Shown: positions 11,868 to 25,489, counted from the first letter of the stretch. The stretch is 64,000 bases of DNA from Macrostomum hystrix (GCA_950097015.1 CATNEN010000012.1:3155501-3219500), one strand, 5' to 3'. The notes: generated by a model from the letters alone, not told the origin. Numbers and translations are program-made.

Positions 11868-12016
11868 ACTGCTACTGTGACAACAGAGAAGGAGTGAAAT
11901 GAGGCTTTAGAGAGGCTAGATTGGTTGCAGAATCTGCCTCAAGGAGAGATAAAGGACGGAGCGCGAAGGTCCGCGAGTTGTCCACTTGTGAGCCCAGTCC
12001 CTGCCGAGACACAAAA

Positions 12017-15000
12017 ATGTTAACTCACAGTCTGCTGGACACGGAGGACACCAACCTCACCTGCCAGTCACCGATAGACCAGGTGAGATGGCATCTGGCT
12101 AACAAGTCAGACTGCAAGCTGAGTCAGCCGGAGAAGCAGGTGGAACTGCTGCTCACCTTTCATGTCCCGGCGCTGCTCTGCTGCACTGGCATTGTGCTCA
12201 ACTTGGCCAACTTCGGCGTCTTCAAAAAGCAGCACTTCGACGGACCGGCCTACGCCTACCTGGCCGCCATCTCCCTGGTTGATGCCATTTTCCTGGCTTT
12301 CTACTTCTTCTACGTGGTCAGCGCTGTCAGGTGAGTCCCGTGAATTCTTAGAATCCTGTGAATTCTTAGAATCCTGTGAATTCTAAGAAGGCTGTGAATT
12401 CTTATAATGCTGTGAATTCTTAGAATCCTGTGAATTCTAAAAAGGCTGTGAATTCTAAGAAGGCTGTGAATTCTTATAATGCTGTGAATTCTTAGAATCC
12501 TGTGAATTCATAGAATCCTGTGAATTCTTAGAATCCTGAGATTTATTAAATTCCTGTGAATTCTTAGAATGCTGTTAATAAAAAAATCCGGTGAATTCCT
12601 AAAATTCACTGAATTCTCAGTATGCTTTGAATTCCTAAATTGCAGTGAATTCTTAGAATGCAGTGAATTCTTAGAGTCTTGTGCATTTTTTGAATCCGGA
12701 TAATTGTGAGAATCTTGGAAATTCTTAGAATCTTGAGAATTTCTAGAATCTTAGGAGTTCTTATAATCCTGGGAATTCTGAGAATCTTGGGGAAGCCGAA
12801 AATCTTGGGGAATTTCGGGAATCTTGGGGGAATCCGGAGAATCTTGGGGAATTCGGGGAATCTTGGAGAATTTGGGGAATCTTGGGGAATTCTGGGAATC
12901 TTGGGGAATGCAGGGAATCCTGGGGAATTCTGGGAATCTTGGGGAATTCAGGGAATCTTGGGGAATTCAGGGAATCTTGGGGAATGCAGGGAATCTTGGG
13001 GAATGCAGGGAATCCTGGGGAATTCTGGGAATCTTGGGGAATTCTGGGAATCCTGGGGAATTCGAAGAATCTAGAAGAGTTCAGAGTCTGAGATTCTGCT
13101 GATCCCGTACAATCGAAAAATAGAGTCATAGTCTATTGGGAAGTTGCATAAGCAAATGGCATGAGTAAATCCCACGATGATGGGACTCAGATGCACTTGT
13201 GCAGTACTAGACCCAGTCCTTGGCTTCGCACTGAAGCTTAACAGACAGCGCAGCGCTAATCTCAGACTAGCAATCGATTTCCAGCTTGTTTGCCAAACCG
13301 AGGCCCCAAAGCCTGGCATATTCATTATCCTGCCGCTTTATCTAGCCGTTATAAATATTCTAGAAAGAATAATTGCCTTATGATTTTGATAATGACACGC
13401 CACAGCCAACGAGACCTCAATGCAAACACACAAAATGTCATGAGCACATCCTTGACGGAAACAGCTCATGAGATTTATGAAATTTAAGACAGATGTCGAA
13501 GCTGAAAAAAATTATTTTTATAAAACTGACTGAGCTAGAAGCAACAGATTTTTCTGTCCTGAAAAAAAGTTTTTTTTCAAGTCGACAATGGCCCCAGAAA
13601 CGCGCCTGCAAACGGGGCATGATCAACAACAAAAAGAGAGAAACACGAATAATCCATCCTGGGAAAAGACAGCAAAAAACTAATTTATATTAGGACCTTG
13701 AATGGGGATAGCATAGGCCAATGCCAAAAGTAAACTTGCACTTTTAGGGGCTTGTTTTATTGAAAAGTCTACGAGATTTTAAGTGCAATCTCGTGGAGCT
13801 ATAACCTCAGTCTGTACTTACAGTATTCTTTCCAATACAGAAGTGTAATAAGTTTATTGCGCAGTGAAATTTCATTAGAATAAGGAAGAAGGACTCTAGA
13901 TGAGTACTTTGAAAAGTGTAAAGACTTTAAAAATACTAAACTTCTGGACCCATGGCTTGGGAGAGCAGCTGAAAGAAGATTAATTTTTCAGATTTAATAG
14001 CCAAAAAAATAATTTTTTTTCTTTTCAAAATACGATAAATTCGAATTTCAAACATACGAAAAAAAATAGTATTGCTGCTACCGTTTTGGGGTCATTGCAT
14101 CTGCATAAATAGATCGAGCTCGAAGTTTGACTATTGTTTGTTCAAAATCACAAACTGTTTCTTAGTTTAATCCTGCATAGCAGTTGCTGGTTCCCAGGCC
14201 AGTGCTTTAATCACACATTGATTAACACACATTGCGACTGCGGGCCTCAAGCAACAACTGGGAATTGAAAGGCCTCTGTGTCCTGGACATCAGAGATCAA
14301 TTTCTCCAAGCCTATGTTCGTACACTTTGTCTCCAAGACCTGCCTGTATGTCTCTTTGTGTTTCGATAATCCTTATACTCGTATTTGTGTTGCCGCTTGT
14401 ACTTGGGTCGATTTAGTATTGATTATATATTGATTTTGTTGGTAGCAAATTAGACAAATTAGGCAGAGAAAATTCTCTTGATGGTACGGAAATTATCGAA
14501 AAATTAATTAAGGCATTTTATATTTGTAAACATTGCTCATAAAGTTTCAGTAAGTTGCGATTTCGGTAAGTTGGGATTTGGGTAAGTTGGCATAACAGTA
14601 ATGGGGATTTTGGTAAGTGGGGATAACAGTAATGGGGATTTTGGTAAGTGGGGATAACAGTAATGGGGATTTTGGTAAGTTGGGATTCCAGTAAGTTGGG
14701 ATTCCAGTAAGTTGGGATTTCAGTAAGTTGGGATTCCAGTAAGTTGGGATTCCAGTAAGTTGGGATTCCAGTAAGTTTGGATTCCAGTAAGTTGGGATTC
14801 CAGTAAGTTGGGATTTCAGTAAGTTGGGATTCCAGTAAGTTGGGATTCCAGTAAGTTGGGATTTCAGTAAGTTGGGATTTCAGTAAGTTGGGATTCCAGT
14901 AAGTTGGGATTCCAGTAAGTTGGGATTTCAGTAAGTTGGGATTCCAGTAAGTTGGGATTCCAGTAAGTTGGGATTCCAGTAAGTTGGGATTCCAGTAAGT

Positions 15001-18000
15001 GAGATTCCAGTAAGTTGGGATTCCAGTAAGTTGGGATTCCAGTAGGTTGGGATTCCAGTAAGTTGGGATTCCGGTAATTTGGGATTCCAGTAAGTTGGGA
15101 TTTCACGCAACGCATCCTTGTACAGACTGGAATTTCTGAACGCAAAGTGTTCAACTAAAGTGAACCAGTTTTGTAGGCCGAATGACATTAGTCTCCAGGG
15201 CTGAGATGACATTAGTCTGTACTGCGCAACTGATTCTTAGAGATTAGGATGGAATTAAATGTGGACCGCCGGCCGTCTCAAGAAAAGAGATTTAAAATAC
15301 ACTACCGTTTCATGATTTCACATTTTCCCTTCTCAAGAAATCAATGTGGCTAATTGGGAAGGATTCAAGCTGAAATCTTTGTCAACAGGATGTCCAGCTT
15401 GAAAAATAGAATCGACGTGTTTTTAGCCAGTTTAAATTGATGCCAATATTTTGTTTAAATGAAGACACTTTGGCTGACACAATTCGGTTGCACTATAGGG
15501 AAATCAACAGTCAAGCACGTGTTTTCGCTGCTGATTTGCTGCTCGCTGAAGGCTTTCTTTAATAATTAATAGGTTTTTTGGGTTTAAGAGTGTCATATAT
15601 AGGATGTCATGTGATATGAGGTGTGAATTGACCAATAATATTTCTCTTTTATTCAAAAAGCAGGAAATAAAGCAGGTAATATTTTTGACGAAATAAATGC
15701 ATTCTGCGAGTATATAACGGAAGTTTTTTTTCCCAAAGCTTCAAATTTTTTGTTTCTTGAATTCCCCATTGATGAGGCGGTAAGCGCTAGGCTCAATGAA
15801 ACGCTTCTTCAAAGAAAATCGATCACCTTTGCCAGATAAGGTCTCGGGGTAAAAGGTGGATCCCACATGTCAGATGCTAGATCATCTCATCTGAAGAGCA
15901 CTTATACCATTTACTGTATGGCTCGTGCAGGATGTGCGAGAATTATATCTCGACACAATTGCGAGGACGAAATTTAGCACTGCTGGTCACGCTACCTTCG
16001 CATCGGAAACGCGCGGCCATCGGGCTGATCGATGCTCCCACCAGGCCATGTTGGATTAACCGTGGAGGATGAACACTTTCGGGTCTTGTAGAGAGACAGA
16101 GACTTGCATTGGGACCTTAGGCACATGAGTAGCTATATATACATATATATATGGGATCTGAAAAGCAGGACTTATTTTCGACACTTTCCAAGTTATCCCG
16201 ACGAATAATAATGTGCTCCCTACGACTCAGACTCAGGAAGTCGACAATGTTGGCCTCTAACGCGATAGAAAAGCGCTTGGGATATGTTGGAAGGCCCTGA
16301 GTAGTACTACTCACCCACTCGATAGTCGATACTGAGTATTTTTATATAGCAACTCTTAGGGTCTGTACTTTTGCATAAGGAGCCACTAGGCGCCATTTTG
16401 AATTATAGCAGAAAACGGTTCAACAGAAAGAGAACGAAAGAAGAATAATCACTAGCTGCTGACGTGAGGCTATCGACATGATTAGGGCATCAGGTCGAGC
16501 TGATGATCAAAGAACTCACGATGATTAAATTGCAAGATATAAATTGTGCAACTGCCGATCAGTCATCAATGATCTCTAAGGAATTGATGAAAAAATTGAC
16601 AAAATTAAAAAAACGCAACACAATAAATTGAAAGCATCATTCCTATTGAGGGGTATTTCAAATACCCACTGCCTATTTCACAATATCTCCAAAAACAAAT
16701 AACCGATTTTCGCAAAATTCCACCATCTATATATGGTGGAATTCCACAATCCATCTATATATCCACCGCCCTATACGATAAACTAACACTATAATCAATA
16801 AAATATAGTCTACATTGTACCATGACTACGTGGCTATCGGGCGGGCTGATATTCGATTATTGCCATAGACGATGTCATTTTGGCCCGAAAAGTTGGGCCG
16901 ATAATGGATTATTTTTGTGTATTTTAACGTATAGCCACATACTATAAGCCACATAGTCTATGGTACAATCACAGTATTACCCAGGCTTTGCGGGCGATAA
17001 TGAGAAATCCCTCGGGCGCCTTCGGCGCCCTCTGGCTTTCCCATTATCGCCCTGAAAGCCTGGGTAATAATATACTAATGATAGCCGACATGATTACATG
17101 ATAAGATTTTTTAAGCAGACAATGGTTGACTATTTTTGTGTTTTTGCCAACCAGACACCCCTAGGAGAAATGTTGAATACCTAGACGATGCCGATGTTTT
17201 GTGATTCTGGAAGTTGTTTAATCGGGTAGCGCCACTAACATAGGGGAAAATAGAGTCGTCTTACTAATGTTAAGAGGGTAAATAGTTCTCCTTTGTTCTG
17301 ACACAGCAAATAAAAAAATCTAAAATATATTTCCGAACACACGGCCGTTACCAGGTGCAACGACCACGCCGGCAGGTTCCCGTGCAGCTCGCCGGGTTTT
17401 AGCTTCGCCCAGCTGGGCTCCGTCATCAGCAGCGTCTACGCGGTGAACACCGTCAGCTTCAGCCTGCAGACGGCCTGCGCCTGGCTCACTGTCCTGCTGG
17501 GCATTGAGCGCTACTTGGCCATGCGCTATTTCCACTTCCGGCGCAACCGCTGCCAGTCAGCTGACACTAAGCTCACGGTGCTGCTCGTCTGCTGCGCCAG
17601 CTTCCTGCTGAACCTGCCCAGCTCCTTCAACATGCGCACTCGCTTCGATCGGTACGACGTCGTCAACGACACGGACTCGGCCGATACCGGCCCGGCTCTG
17701 TCGATCGTCATCGAGGAGACGCCATTTGGCAGGTCCAGCGCCTACTCGGCCTACTCGCTAGGCCGGCTGGGTGGCTCCACGCTGCTGCCACTGCTGCTGC
17801 TGGCCGTCAACAACACGCTCCTGCTGGCGTTGGTGCTCAGCCACAGTCGCCGAGCGCAGGACGGCGGCGGCAGTAGGTACCTGTCGGCGAAGCGCGCCTC
17901 AAAAGTGCTGCAGGCCTCGCTGAAGCGGATCCGGGCCCAGAGACGACTGACCATCCTGCTGATCATTGTCATCTTCGTGTTCCTCTGTGGACAGGTACCG

Positions 18001-18579
18001 CGCTCGCTGCTGTTCAAGGACGTGTTTGCCCTGCTGTATCCGCATTGTCCGTGCGGCAGCTCTATGCTGTGGACCTGCTGCCCGCTCTACAGACGCCTGC
18101 ACCCGGTGTGCGAGCTGGTGTACCTGCTCTGCCTGAACGCCAACTTCTTCATCTACGCTGCGCTAAACAAGCACTTCCGCTCCCACCTGCGCCTCCGCCT
18201 GCCGACGCGACGCCAGCCTGCGGCGCCAACCAACACCATCGACACGAACCCGCTGCCGCTGCCGCTACTGGCGCAGTCGTCGATGCTGCCGTCCACATCC
18301 GGCTGCTGCCAGTCGGCGCCGAGGATCATCTACGGCATCCCGGCCAACGGCAGCCCGACCGCCGATCGGCGAAACTCCTGCGTGGCCTTCAGCCAGCACG
18401 TGGCCAACTCGGTGGTGCACAGCATGCTGGCCGAACGGTCGCCGAGAAACAAGTCGCAGGGCTCGACTGTGTCCGTTGGCAGCAGCTCGCGGAGCCTGTG
18501 CCGCAGCGACGAGGCGTTCGGACCGCGAGAGGAGCTCGACGACCTGCTGGGCACCGCCGTGATGGTCAGCCACCTGTGA
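12017..18579 (+). CDS. FMRFamide-receptor-like rhodopsin-family GPCR
   Basis: Two exons, 12017-12330 and 17355-18579, 512 aa. The donor (gtcag|GTGAGT) leaves phase 2 and the acceptor (ttaccag|g) restores it. The N-terminus has two glycosylation sites (NLT, NKS). Helix 1 lies near residues 44-69 with LNLANF; helix 2 has the conserved Asp in LVDAIF; helix 3 ends in GIERYLAMRYF in place of DRY; helix 5 is near LLPLLLLAVNNTLLLALVL; helix 6 is LLIIVIFVFLCGQVPRSLLF; helix 7 has LNANFFIYAALNKHF. The NFxIY form of helix 7 (no NPxxY proline) and the ERY motif point to invertebrate FMRFamide-type peptide receptors. The tail is long and Ser-rich. A plasma-membrane neuropeptide receptor is likely; the ligand cannot be told from sequence. 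I used the ATG at 12017 because the upstream in-frame start at 11921 is a GTG. Confidence 0.85.
12340..13075. repeat. Intronic minisatellites beginning near the GPCR splice donor
   Basis: Two adjacent related arrays: 12340-12700 with about 18-bp units (aattcttagaatcctgtg) and 12780-13075 with GC-richer units (gggaatcttggggaattc). They begin about 10 bp after the splice donor. Both strands of the second array stay open for about 120 codons, an artefact of the repeat. Confidence 0.85.
13076..14559. other. GPCR intron, no feature recognised
   Basis: Intron sequence with AT-rich stretches. Nothing recognisable beyond short homopolymers. Confidence 0.4.
14560..15110. repeat. 16-bp minisatellite in the GPCR intron
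   Basis: About 30 units of 16 bp (agtaagttgggattcc), preceded at 14595-14670 by a related longer unit containing ggggataacagtaatgg. Confidence 0.92.
15111..16650. other. GPCR intron, no feature recognised
   Basis: Unique intron sequence; no exon or element identified. Confidence 0.4.
16815..16968. mobile_element. MITE-like inverted-repeat element
   Basis: Imperfect inverted termini: taccatgactacgtggctat at the left and gccacatagtctatggtac at the right. The interior also repeats in inverse sense around gggcgggctgat and gggccgataatgg. There is no coding capacity. It lies inside dispersed element copy 1, so it inserted later. Confidence 0.6.
16975..17069. mobile_element. 95-bp near-perfect palindrome (MITE-like)
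   Basis: The left arm tattacccaggcttt...cgataatg pairs with the right arm cattatcg...aaagcctgggtaata. The centre is the smaller palindrome gggcgccttcggcgccc. A GC-rich hairpin in an AT-rich intron suggests a short inverted-repeat transposable element. Confidence 0.65.
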
Positions 18580-19384
18580 GCCTGTGAGGAGATAAATAGT
18601 CCAGCAAATCTTGGACCAAATCCGAAGACTTTATCATTTCTGAGTGAAAAGATTTCTCGATTTTTCCGAACTTCACAAATCTGTTCGTTTAGTTCGCTTT
18701 CAAAGCGTTGGACTCTGTCTTGGGTGTCACCGGTCCCGTCCTCGTTGCGTTACATGGGAATGCCGAATTAGTTGTTTTTAGGACGATAAAATTCTTTTTG
18801 TTTCGTTTAATATAAATTTGTGTCCAGATATGGCCCAAACAAATCTAAAATAGTATATTTTTATGGATTCTGAACTATTTTCTAAATGCAGCTTCTGTCC
18901 TTACCGGTAATTCTATTTGATTATGGAATCTGTGTCGTATCGAATTGGTACCTTATCTGTGTGTTTCGTTAGATACTTAGATACTTCTTTGTGACAGGCG
19001 CAATGCCAAGTTAAAATTTTACTCGAGAATACAATCTAATTTTCAATTGAACAAATTTTTGTATCGCATAGAGCCAGACACTTGTGTATGAGTAGGTATT
19101 GTATTGTCAGTAAAGTGTATCACTTCAAAAAAGCTTATCCCGAATCTCATCATTCCGTTTAATAAATTAAAGTTTTATCCTATATAGTTTTTTTATCTCG
19201 CTCTGTCATTGCAACTCCAGATTCGAGACTCGAAATATACTCGTATATTGTGCAAGTCTAGATAGGTTAAGCTTCTTCAGTCGAAAAACGTCCTGTCTAA
19301 AACATCATTAAATGCTTTGAGTTTGGGAGCGCATCATGCAGTGAGCATATAGTTCTCACTATATGAGAACTCATTCAACTAACT
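18580..19384 (+). other. GPCR 3' UTR and flank with poly(A) signal
   Basis: AT-rich sequence after the GPCR stop. AATAAA at 19161-19166 would give a 3' UTR of about 600 nt. No further gene seen. Confidence 0.45.
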
Positions 19385-22300
19385 CAGCACTAGACTGAAG
19401 TCATGCGCATTTGTGCAACTCATCCAGCTCGAGGCTGAAGTCATGCGCATTTGTGCAACTCATCCAGCTCGAGGCTGAAGTCATTCGCATACTGTAGCAT
19501 TTGTGCAACTCATCCAGCTCGAGACTGAAGTCATGCGCATACTGTAGCATTTGTGCAACTCATCCAGCTCGAGACTGAAGTCATGCGCATACTGTAGCAT
19601 TTGTGCAACTCATCCAGCTCGAGACTGAAGTCATGCGCATACTGTAGCATTTGTGCAACTCATCCAGCTCGAGACTGAAGTCATGCGCATACTGTAGCAT
19701 TTGTGCAACTCATCCAGCTCGAGACTGAAGTCATGCGCATACTGTGGCATTTGTGCAACTCATCCAGCACTAGACTGAACTCATTCGCATACTGTAGCAT
19801 TTGTGCAACTCATCCAGCTCGAGACTGAAGTCATGCGCATACTGTAGCATTTGAGCAACTCATCCAGCTCGAGACTGAAGTCATTCGCATACTGTGGCAT
19901 TTGTGCAACTCATCCAGCACTAGACTGAACTCATTCGCATACTGTAGCATTTGTGCAACTCATCCAGCTCGAGACTGAAGTCATGCGCATACTGTAGCAT
20001 TTGTGCAACTCATCCAGCACTAGACTGAAGTCATGCGCATACTGTAGCATTTGTGCAACTCATCCAGCTCGAGACTGAAGTCATTCGCATACTGTGGCAT
20101 TTGTGCAACTCATCCAGCACTAGACTGAACTCATTCGCATACTGTAGCATTTGTGCAACTCATCCAGCTCGAGACTGAAGTCATGCACATACTGTAGCAT
20201 TTGTGCAACTCATCCAGCTCGAGACTGAAGTCATGCGCATACTGTAGCATTTGTGCAACTCATCCAGCTCGAGACTGAAGTCATGCGCATACTGTAGCAT
20301 TTGTGCAACTCATCCAGCTCGAGGCTGAAGTCATTCGCATACTGTAGCATTTGTGCAACTCATCCAGCACTAGACTGAAGTCATGCGCATACTGTAGCAT
20401 TTGTGCAACTCATCCAGCTCGAGACTGAAGTCATTCGCATACTGTAGCATTTGTGCAACTCATCCAGCACTAGACTGAACTCATTCGCATACTGTAGCAT
20501 TTGTGCAACTCATCCAGCTCGAGACTGAAGTCATGCGCATACTGTAGCATTTGTGCAACTCATCCAGCACTAGACTGAAGTCATGCGCATACTGTAGCAT
20601 TTGTGCAACTCATCCAGCTCGAGACTGAAGTCATGCGCATACTGTAGCATTTGTGCAACTCATCCAGCACTAGACTGAACTCATTCGCATACTGTAGCAT
20701 TTGTGCAACTCATCCAGCTCGAGACTGAAGTCATGCGCATACTGTAGCATTTGTGCAACTCATCCAGCACTAGACTGAAGTCATGCGCATACTGTAGCAT
20801 TTGTGCAACTCATCCAGCTCGAGACTGAAGTCATGCGCATACTGTAGCATTTGTGCAACTCATCCAGCACTAGACTGAAGTCATGCGCATACTGTAGCAT
20901 TTGTGCAACTCATCCAGCACTAGACTGAAGTCATTCGCATACTGTAGCATTTGTGCAACTCATCCAGCTCGAGACTGAAGTCATTCGCATACTGTAGCAT
21001 TTGTGCAACTCATCCAGCTCGAGACTGAAGTCATCATGCGCATACTGTAGCATTTGTGCAACTCATCCAGCTCGAGACTGAAGTCATCATGCGCATACTG
21101 TAGCATTTGTGCAACTCATCCAGCTCGAGACTGAAGTCATTCGCATACTGTAGCATTTGTGCAACTCATCCAGCTCGAGACTGAAGTCATTCGCATACTG
21201 TAGCATTTGTGCAACTCATCCAGCTCGAGACTGAAGTCATTCGCATACTGTAGCATTTGTGCAACTCATCCAGCTCGAGACTGAAGTCATTCGCATACTG
21301 TAGCATTTGTGCAACTCATCCAGCACTAGACTGAAGTCATTCGCATACTGTAGCATTTGTGCAACTCATCCAGCACTAGACTGAAGTCATTCGCATACTG
21401 TAGCATTTGTGCAACTCATCCAGCTCGAGACTGAAGTCATTCGCATACTGTAGCATTTGTGCAACTCATCCAGCACTAGACTGAACTCATTCGCATACTG
21501 TAGCATTTGTGCAACTCATCCAGCTCGAGACTGAAGTCATGCGCATACTGTAGCATTTGTGCAACTCATCCAGCACTAGACTGAAGTCATGCGCATACTG
21601 TAGCATTTGTGCAACTCATCCAGCTCGAGACTGAAGTCATGCGCATACTGTAGCATTTGTGCAACTCATCCAGCTCGAGACTGAAGTCATTCGCATACTG
21701 TAGCATTTGTGCAACTCATCCAGCTCGAGACTGAAGTCATTCGCATACTGTAGCATTTGTGCAACTCATCCAGCACTAGACTGAAGTCATTCGCATACTG
21801 TAGCATTTGTGCAACTCATCCAGCACTAGACTGAAGTCATTCGCATACTGTAGCATTTGTGCAACTCATCCAGCTCGAGACTGAAGTCATTCGCATACTG
21901 TAGCATTTGTGCAACTCATCCAGCACTAGACTGAACTCATTCGCATACTGTAGCATTTGTGCAACTCATCCAGCTCGAGACTGAAGTCATGCGCATACTG
22001 TAGCATTTGTGCAACTCATCCAGCTCGAGACTGAAGTCATTCGCATACTGTAGCATTTGTGCAACTCATCCAGCACTAGACTGAAGTCATTCGCATACTG
22101 TAGCATTTGTGCAACTCATCCAGCACTAGACTGAACTCATTCGCATACTGTAGCATTTGTGCAACTCATCCAGCTCGAGACTGAAGTCAGGCGCATACTG
22201 TAGCATTTGAGCAACTCATCCAGCTCGAGACTGAAGTCATTCGCATACTGTAGCATTTGTGCAACTCATCCAGCTCGAGACTGAAGTCATGCGCATACTG

Positions 22301-23165
22301 TAGCATTTGTGCAACTCATCCAGCTCGAGACTGAAGTCATGCGCATACTGTAGCATTTGTGCAACTCATCCAGCTCGAGACTGAAGTCATTCGCATACTG
22401 TAGCATTTGTGCAACTCATCCAGCTCGAGACTGAAGTCATGCGCATACTGTAGCATTTGTGCAACTCATCCAGCTCGAGACTGAAGTCATGCGCATACTG
22501 TAGCATTTGTGCAACTCATCCAGCACTAGACTGAACTCATTCGCATACTGTAGCATTTGTGCAACTCATCCAGCTCGAGACTGAAGTCAGGCGCATACTG
22601 TAGCATTTGAGCAACTCATCCAGCTCGAGACTGAAGTCATTCGCATACTGTAGCATTTGTGCAACTCATCCAGCACTAGACTGAAGTCATGCGCATACTG
22701 TAGCATTTGTGCAACTCATCCAGCTCGAGACTGAAGTCATGCGCATACTGTAGCATTTGTGCAACTCATCCAGCTCGAGACTGAAGTCATGCGCATACTG
22801 TAGCATTTGTGCAACTCATCCAGCTCGAGACTGAAGTCATGCGCATACTGTAGCATTTGTGCAACTCATCCAGCTCGAGACTGAAGTCATCATGCCCATA
22901 CTGTAGCATTTGTGCAACTCATCCAGCTCGAGACTGAAGTCATCATGCGCATACTGTAGCACTTGTGCAACTCATCCAGCTCGAGACTGAAGTCATGCGC
23001 ATACTGTAGCATTTGTGCAACTCATCCAGCTCGAGACTGAAGTCATGCGCATACTGTAGCATTTGTGCAACTCATCCAGCTCGAGACTGAAGTCATTCGC
23101 ATACTGTAGCATTTGTGCAACTCATCCAGCACTAGACTGAAGTCATGCGCATACTGTAGCATTTA
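19385..23165. repeat. 50-bp satellite, about 74 units
   Basis: The largest array in the window (3.8 kb). The core is actgtagcatttgtgcaact. Each unit carries one of two alleles, cagctcgagactg (with an XhoI site) or cagcactagactg, and either tcatgcgc or tcattcgc. A few units have a 3-bp insertion (tcatcatgc). The variants are interspersed in repeating blocks, which suggests segmental amplification. No frame stays open across it. Confidence 0.95.
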
Positions 23166-25489
23166 GTTTCTGTAGATTCCTTATCGAACAGTTGACATTT
23201 ATATGGCTTTAAAAAGCACCTACATGGCAGCGGTCTACGAGCTATTCGATGCAATCGAAAGAGCCTTATAAGTATTCTTTGCAGAAACTTCAGGTACGAG
23301 TTGAAGAATAATTTGATGCGGGGGAGTAATTGGGAGCTGGGGTCCCTCATCACGTGAGTGCACCTGATCGCATTTAACTTTGCATTTTCGGCGCTTCTCT
23401 GGCCATTTAATGAATTGCCTTTCGATCGGCTTCGATTCGGGTGGGAAGGAAGCCCGATAAAATCTAGCAGCAGATTGCAAGATTTTAAATCGAGCGACAG
23501 ATTTTTTAACTAATAATTTCTTAGTTTGGCACACTACATTTTTTACTGAATAAACCCCTCAAGAAATTGCAATCAATTCTTTTTTGCATGTCGGTTACGG
23601 CCATAGAAATAATAGAAATTACAACTATCCCATATCTAGGGACAGATGTACAACCAGATTTAAACTATAATATGGCCTTAGGGGCAGCCACACCCCCTAC
23701 TCGAAAATAATGAGCATAACGACAACTGGTGCAGTAGAAACACTAAAAGTCACGGTTCCAACGTGTCAGCCTCTTGAGCAGTATGACCGAATGTCCGATA
23801 AGAGTATATACATGTAGAGCAGACAGTTGAGAACATACACAAGGCTATGCTCCTTCTTTCTATTTTTGGTTGATGAGAGACATCGATCGATGGGCAGTAT
23901 ATGACACATCTATTACTGAGAAGCTTATTGCGAGCTAGATTGCTAGAAGCAATGCCCCCGGGGCGCGTAGTCATTGAATTACAATTTTACAACGCTCTCT
24001 GCTGGTCCGTGTTTCATCATTTTTTTTGTTAATCGGTTTTTTGGACCATAATTTCTTATCATGTACGAGCGCATGTTTCGGGAAATTTAATCTCGAAGTA
24101 ACTTTGTAAAACACTGGTCAATCCAGCCGGCTTTCTATTGTTCTCAATGAGCAGAATGTGTATTTTTCGTGTGGTATCAGTAGATGGTCTTTCTGGTTGG
24201 ACTTCATTACAAGTGCTTCGCATAGCCTTTTGGAAAGATGGTTAAATTGCCCATCGTTTTGGAACAGATGGGCAATGGTGCAGAAGATGAGGGAATGCGG
24301 TGTTTTTTTCCGTTTATAGACTGGGCACAGTTCACTGCAGGCAAGCCGCAAGAAGTACATCTTTCAATAGGTCGGTGCTGCCTATGCCAGTACTATGTGT
24401 GGATTTTGGGGCATAAAAATGTATAACTACACCGCCAGCATAATACAAAGGTAGAAAATTTTAGACACAATGCGCCGAAGCACGCGAAAGACGCATGAGG
24501 ATGAACAAAAGAACTGAATTATAGATAGAAGGCAGTAGACTATATTTCTTCATAGTCGGTAAACTGAAGGAACCGCAGATGCTTCAACTATGGATCAAAT
24601 TTCTGTCCTTTATTCCGGAATTTCTAAGCTTCATTTTAACGGCTGGTTTGCGAGGCCTCACAAGTCCATGGACAGAAGTCCGCAGATGCTACGCACATAC
24701 GCACATATAAATGCTAAGTATAGAAGTCCTTAGGCTGTGCCACTTGCTCTAAATCATTAGATGCAGATCTAAGGACTTATATAAGGACTCCATAACTCGC
24801 ATTTTATGCCTGAAATCTTTATATTGTGGGAGAATAACCAGGATTAAAACATTGCATAATCGTTTTAGAACAATAATAACGAAAACTCTATCCATAAAAC
24901 AGAGTCTTGATTGTCGTTGGTGCATAACAGCGTCGTGTAGTTTTAGACAAAAGTAACAATTATATATTTTGTATGATTCGCGAGCCTAACACTAACAGCG
25001 CTAGCACAGCTGCTGATTTTTCTGTTGGTGATGAGAGCTTGAATCATTAATCAATGATGCAATTAGCGGCCCTTGCCGATTGTCACTTATGCCTTGGGAC
25101 GAAAACAGAAATTAGCAGCAAATAAACGAATACTTGGCTAAGATAAAAAACGTGTACTTTTAAAAACCAACAGAAGCTCATCCGAGAGTTAATCCAGCCA
25201 GAGACCTTATTTTGCGGACTTCCGGCTTTACAGGCCACGAGCTGTGTTGTGTATCACGTGACCCGCTTCCTAAAGTACTTCGGACACACGAGTCTAGGAG
25301 TCCCCTGTTTTGTCACTCAATTAACATGTTGACAATTTTCTGACGACCTAATTAGTCTAGATCTGGCGTTTGGTTGCATGTTTAGGAAGTTTAAAAATAT
25401 TGAGACTTTTATCCACCAAAGCTTAAAAGTCGATAATCACTCTAGTTACTGCGAAGATTATCAAAGAATTATACAATGTCTTTGCAGGT
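23166..25489. other. 2.3 kb without a recognisable gene
   Basis: Unique, mostly AT-rich sequence. Open frames of 62-99 codons occur on both strands (for example 23235-23534 and 24118-24360) but none has a domain, signal peptide, flanking splice sites or GC-rich codon use. Confidence 0.45.

Larger units (their letters stand above)
16651..17225. mobile_element. Dispersed element copy 1, split by two palindromic insertions
   Basis: Begins with the palindrome gggtatttcaaataccc (16651-16667), followed by actgcctatttcacaat. The far end (about 17080-17225) carries gatagccgacatgattac and gccgatgttttgtgattctg. Both ends match, in the same order, the element at 36510-36985. Between them sit two palindromic insertions. 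The match shows a dispersed repeat family; its class is unknown. Confidence 0.65.
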
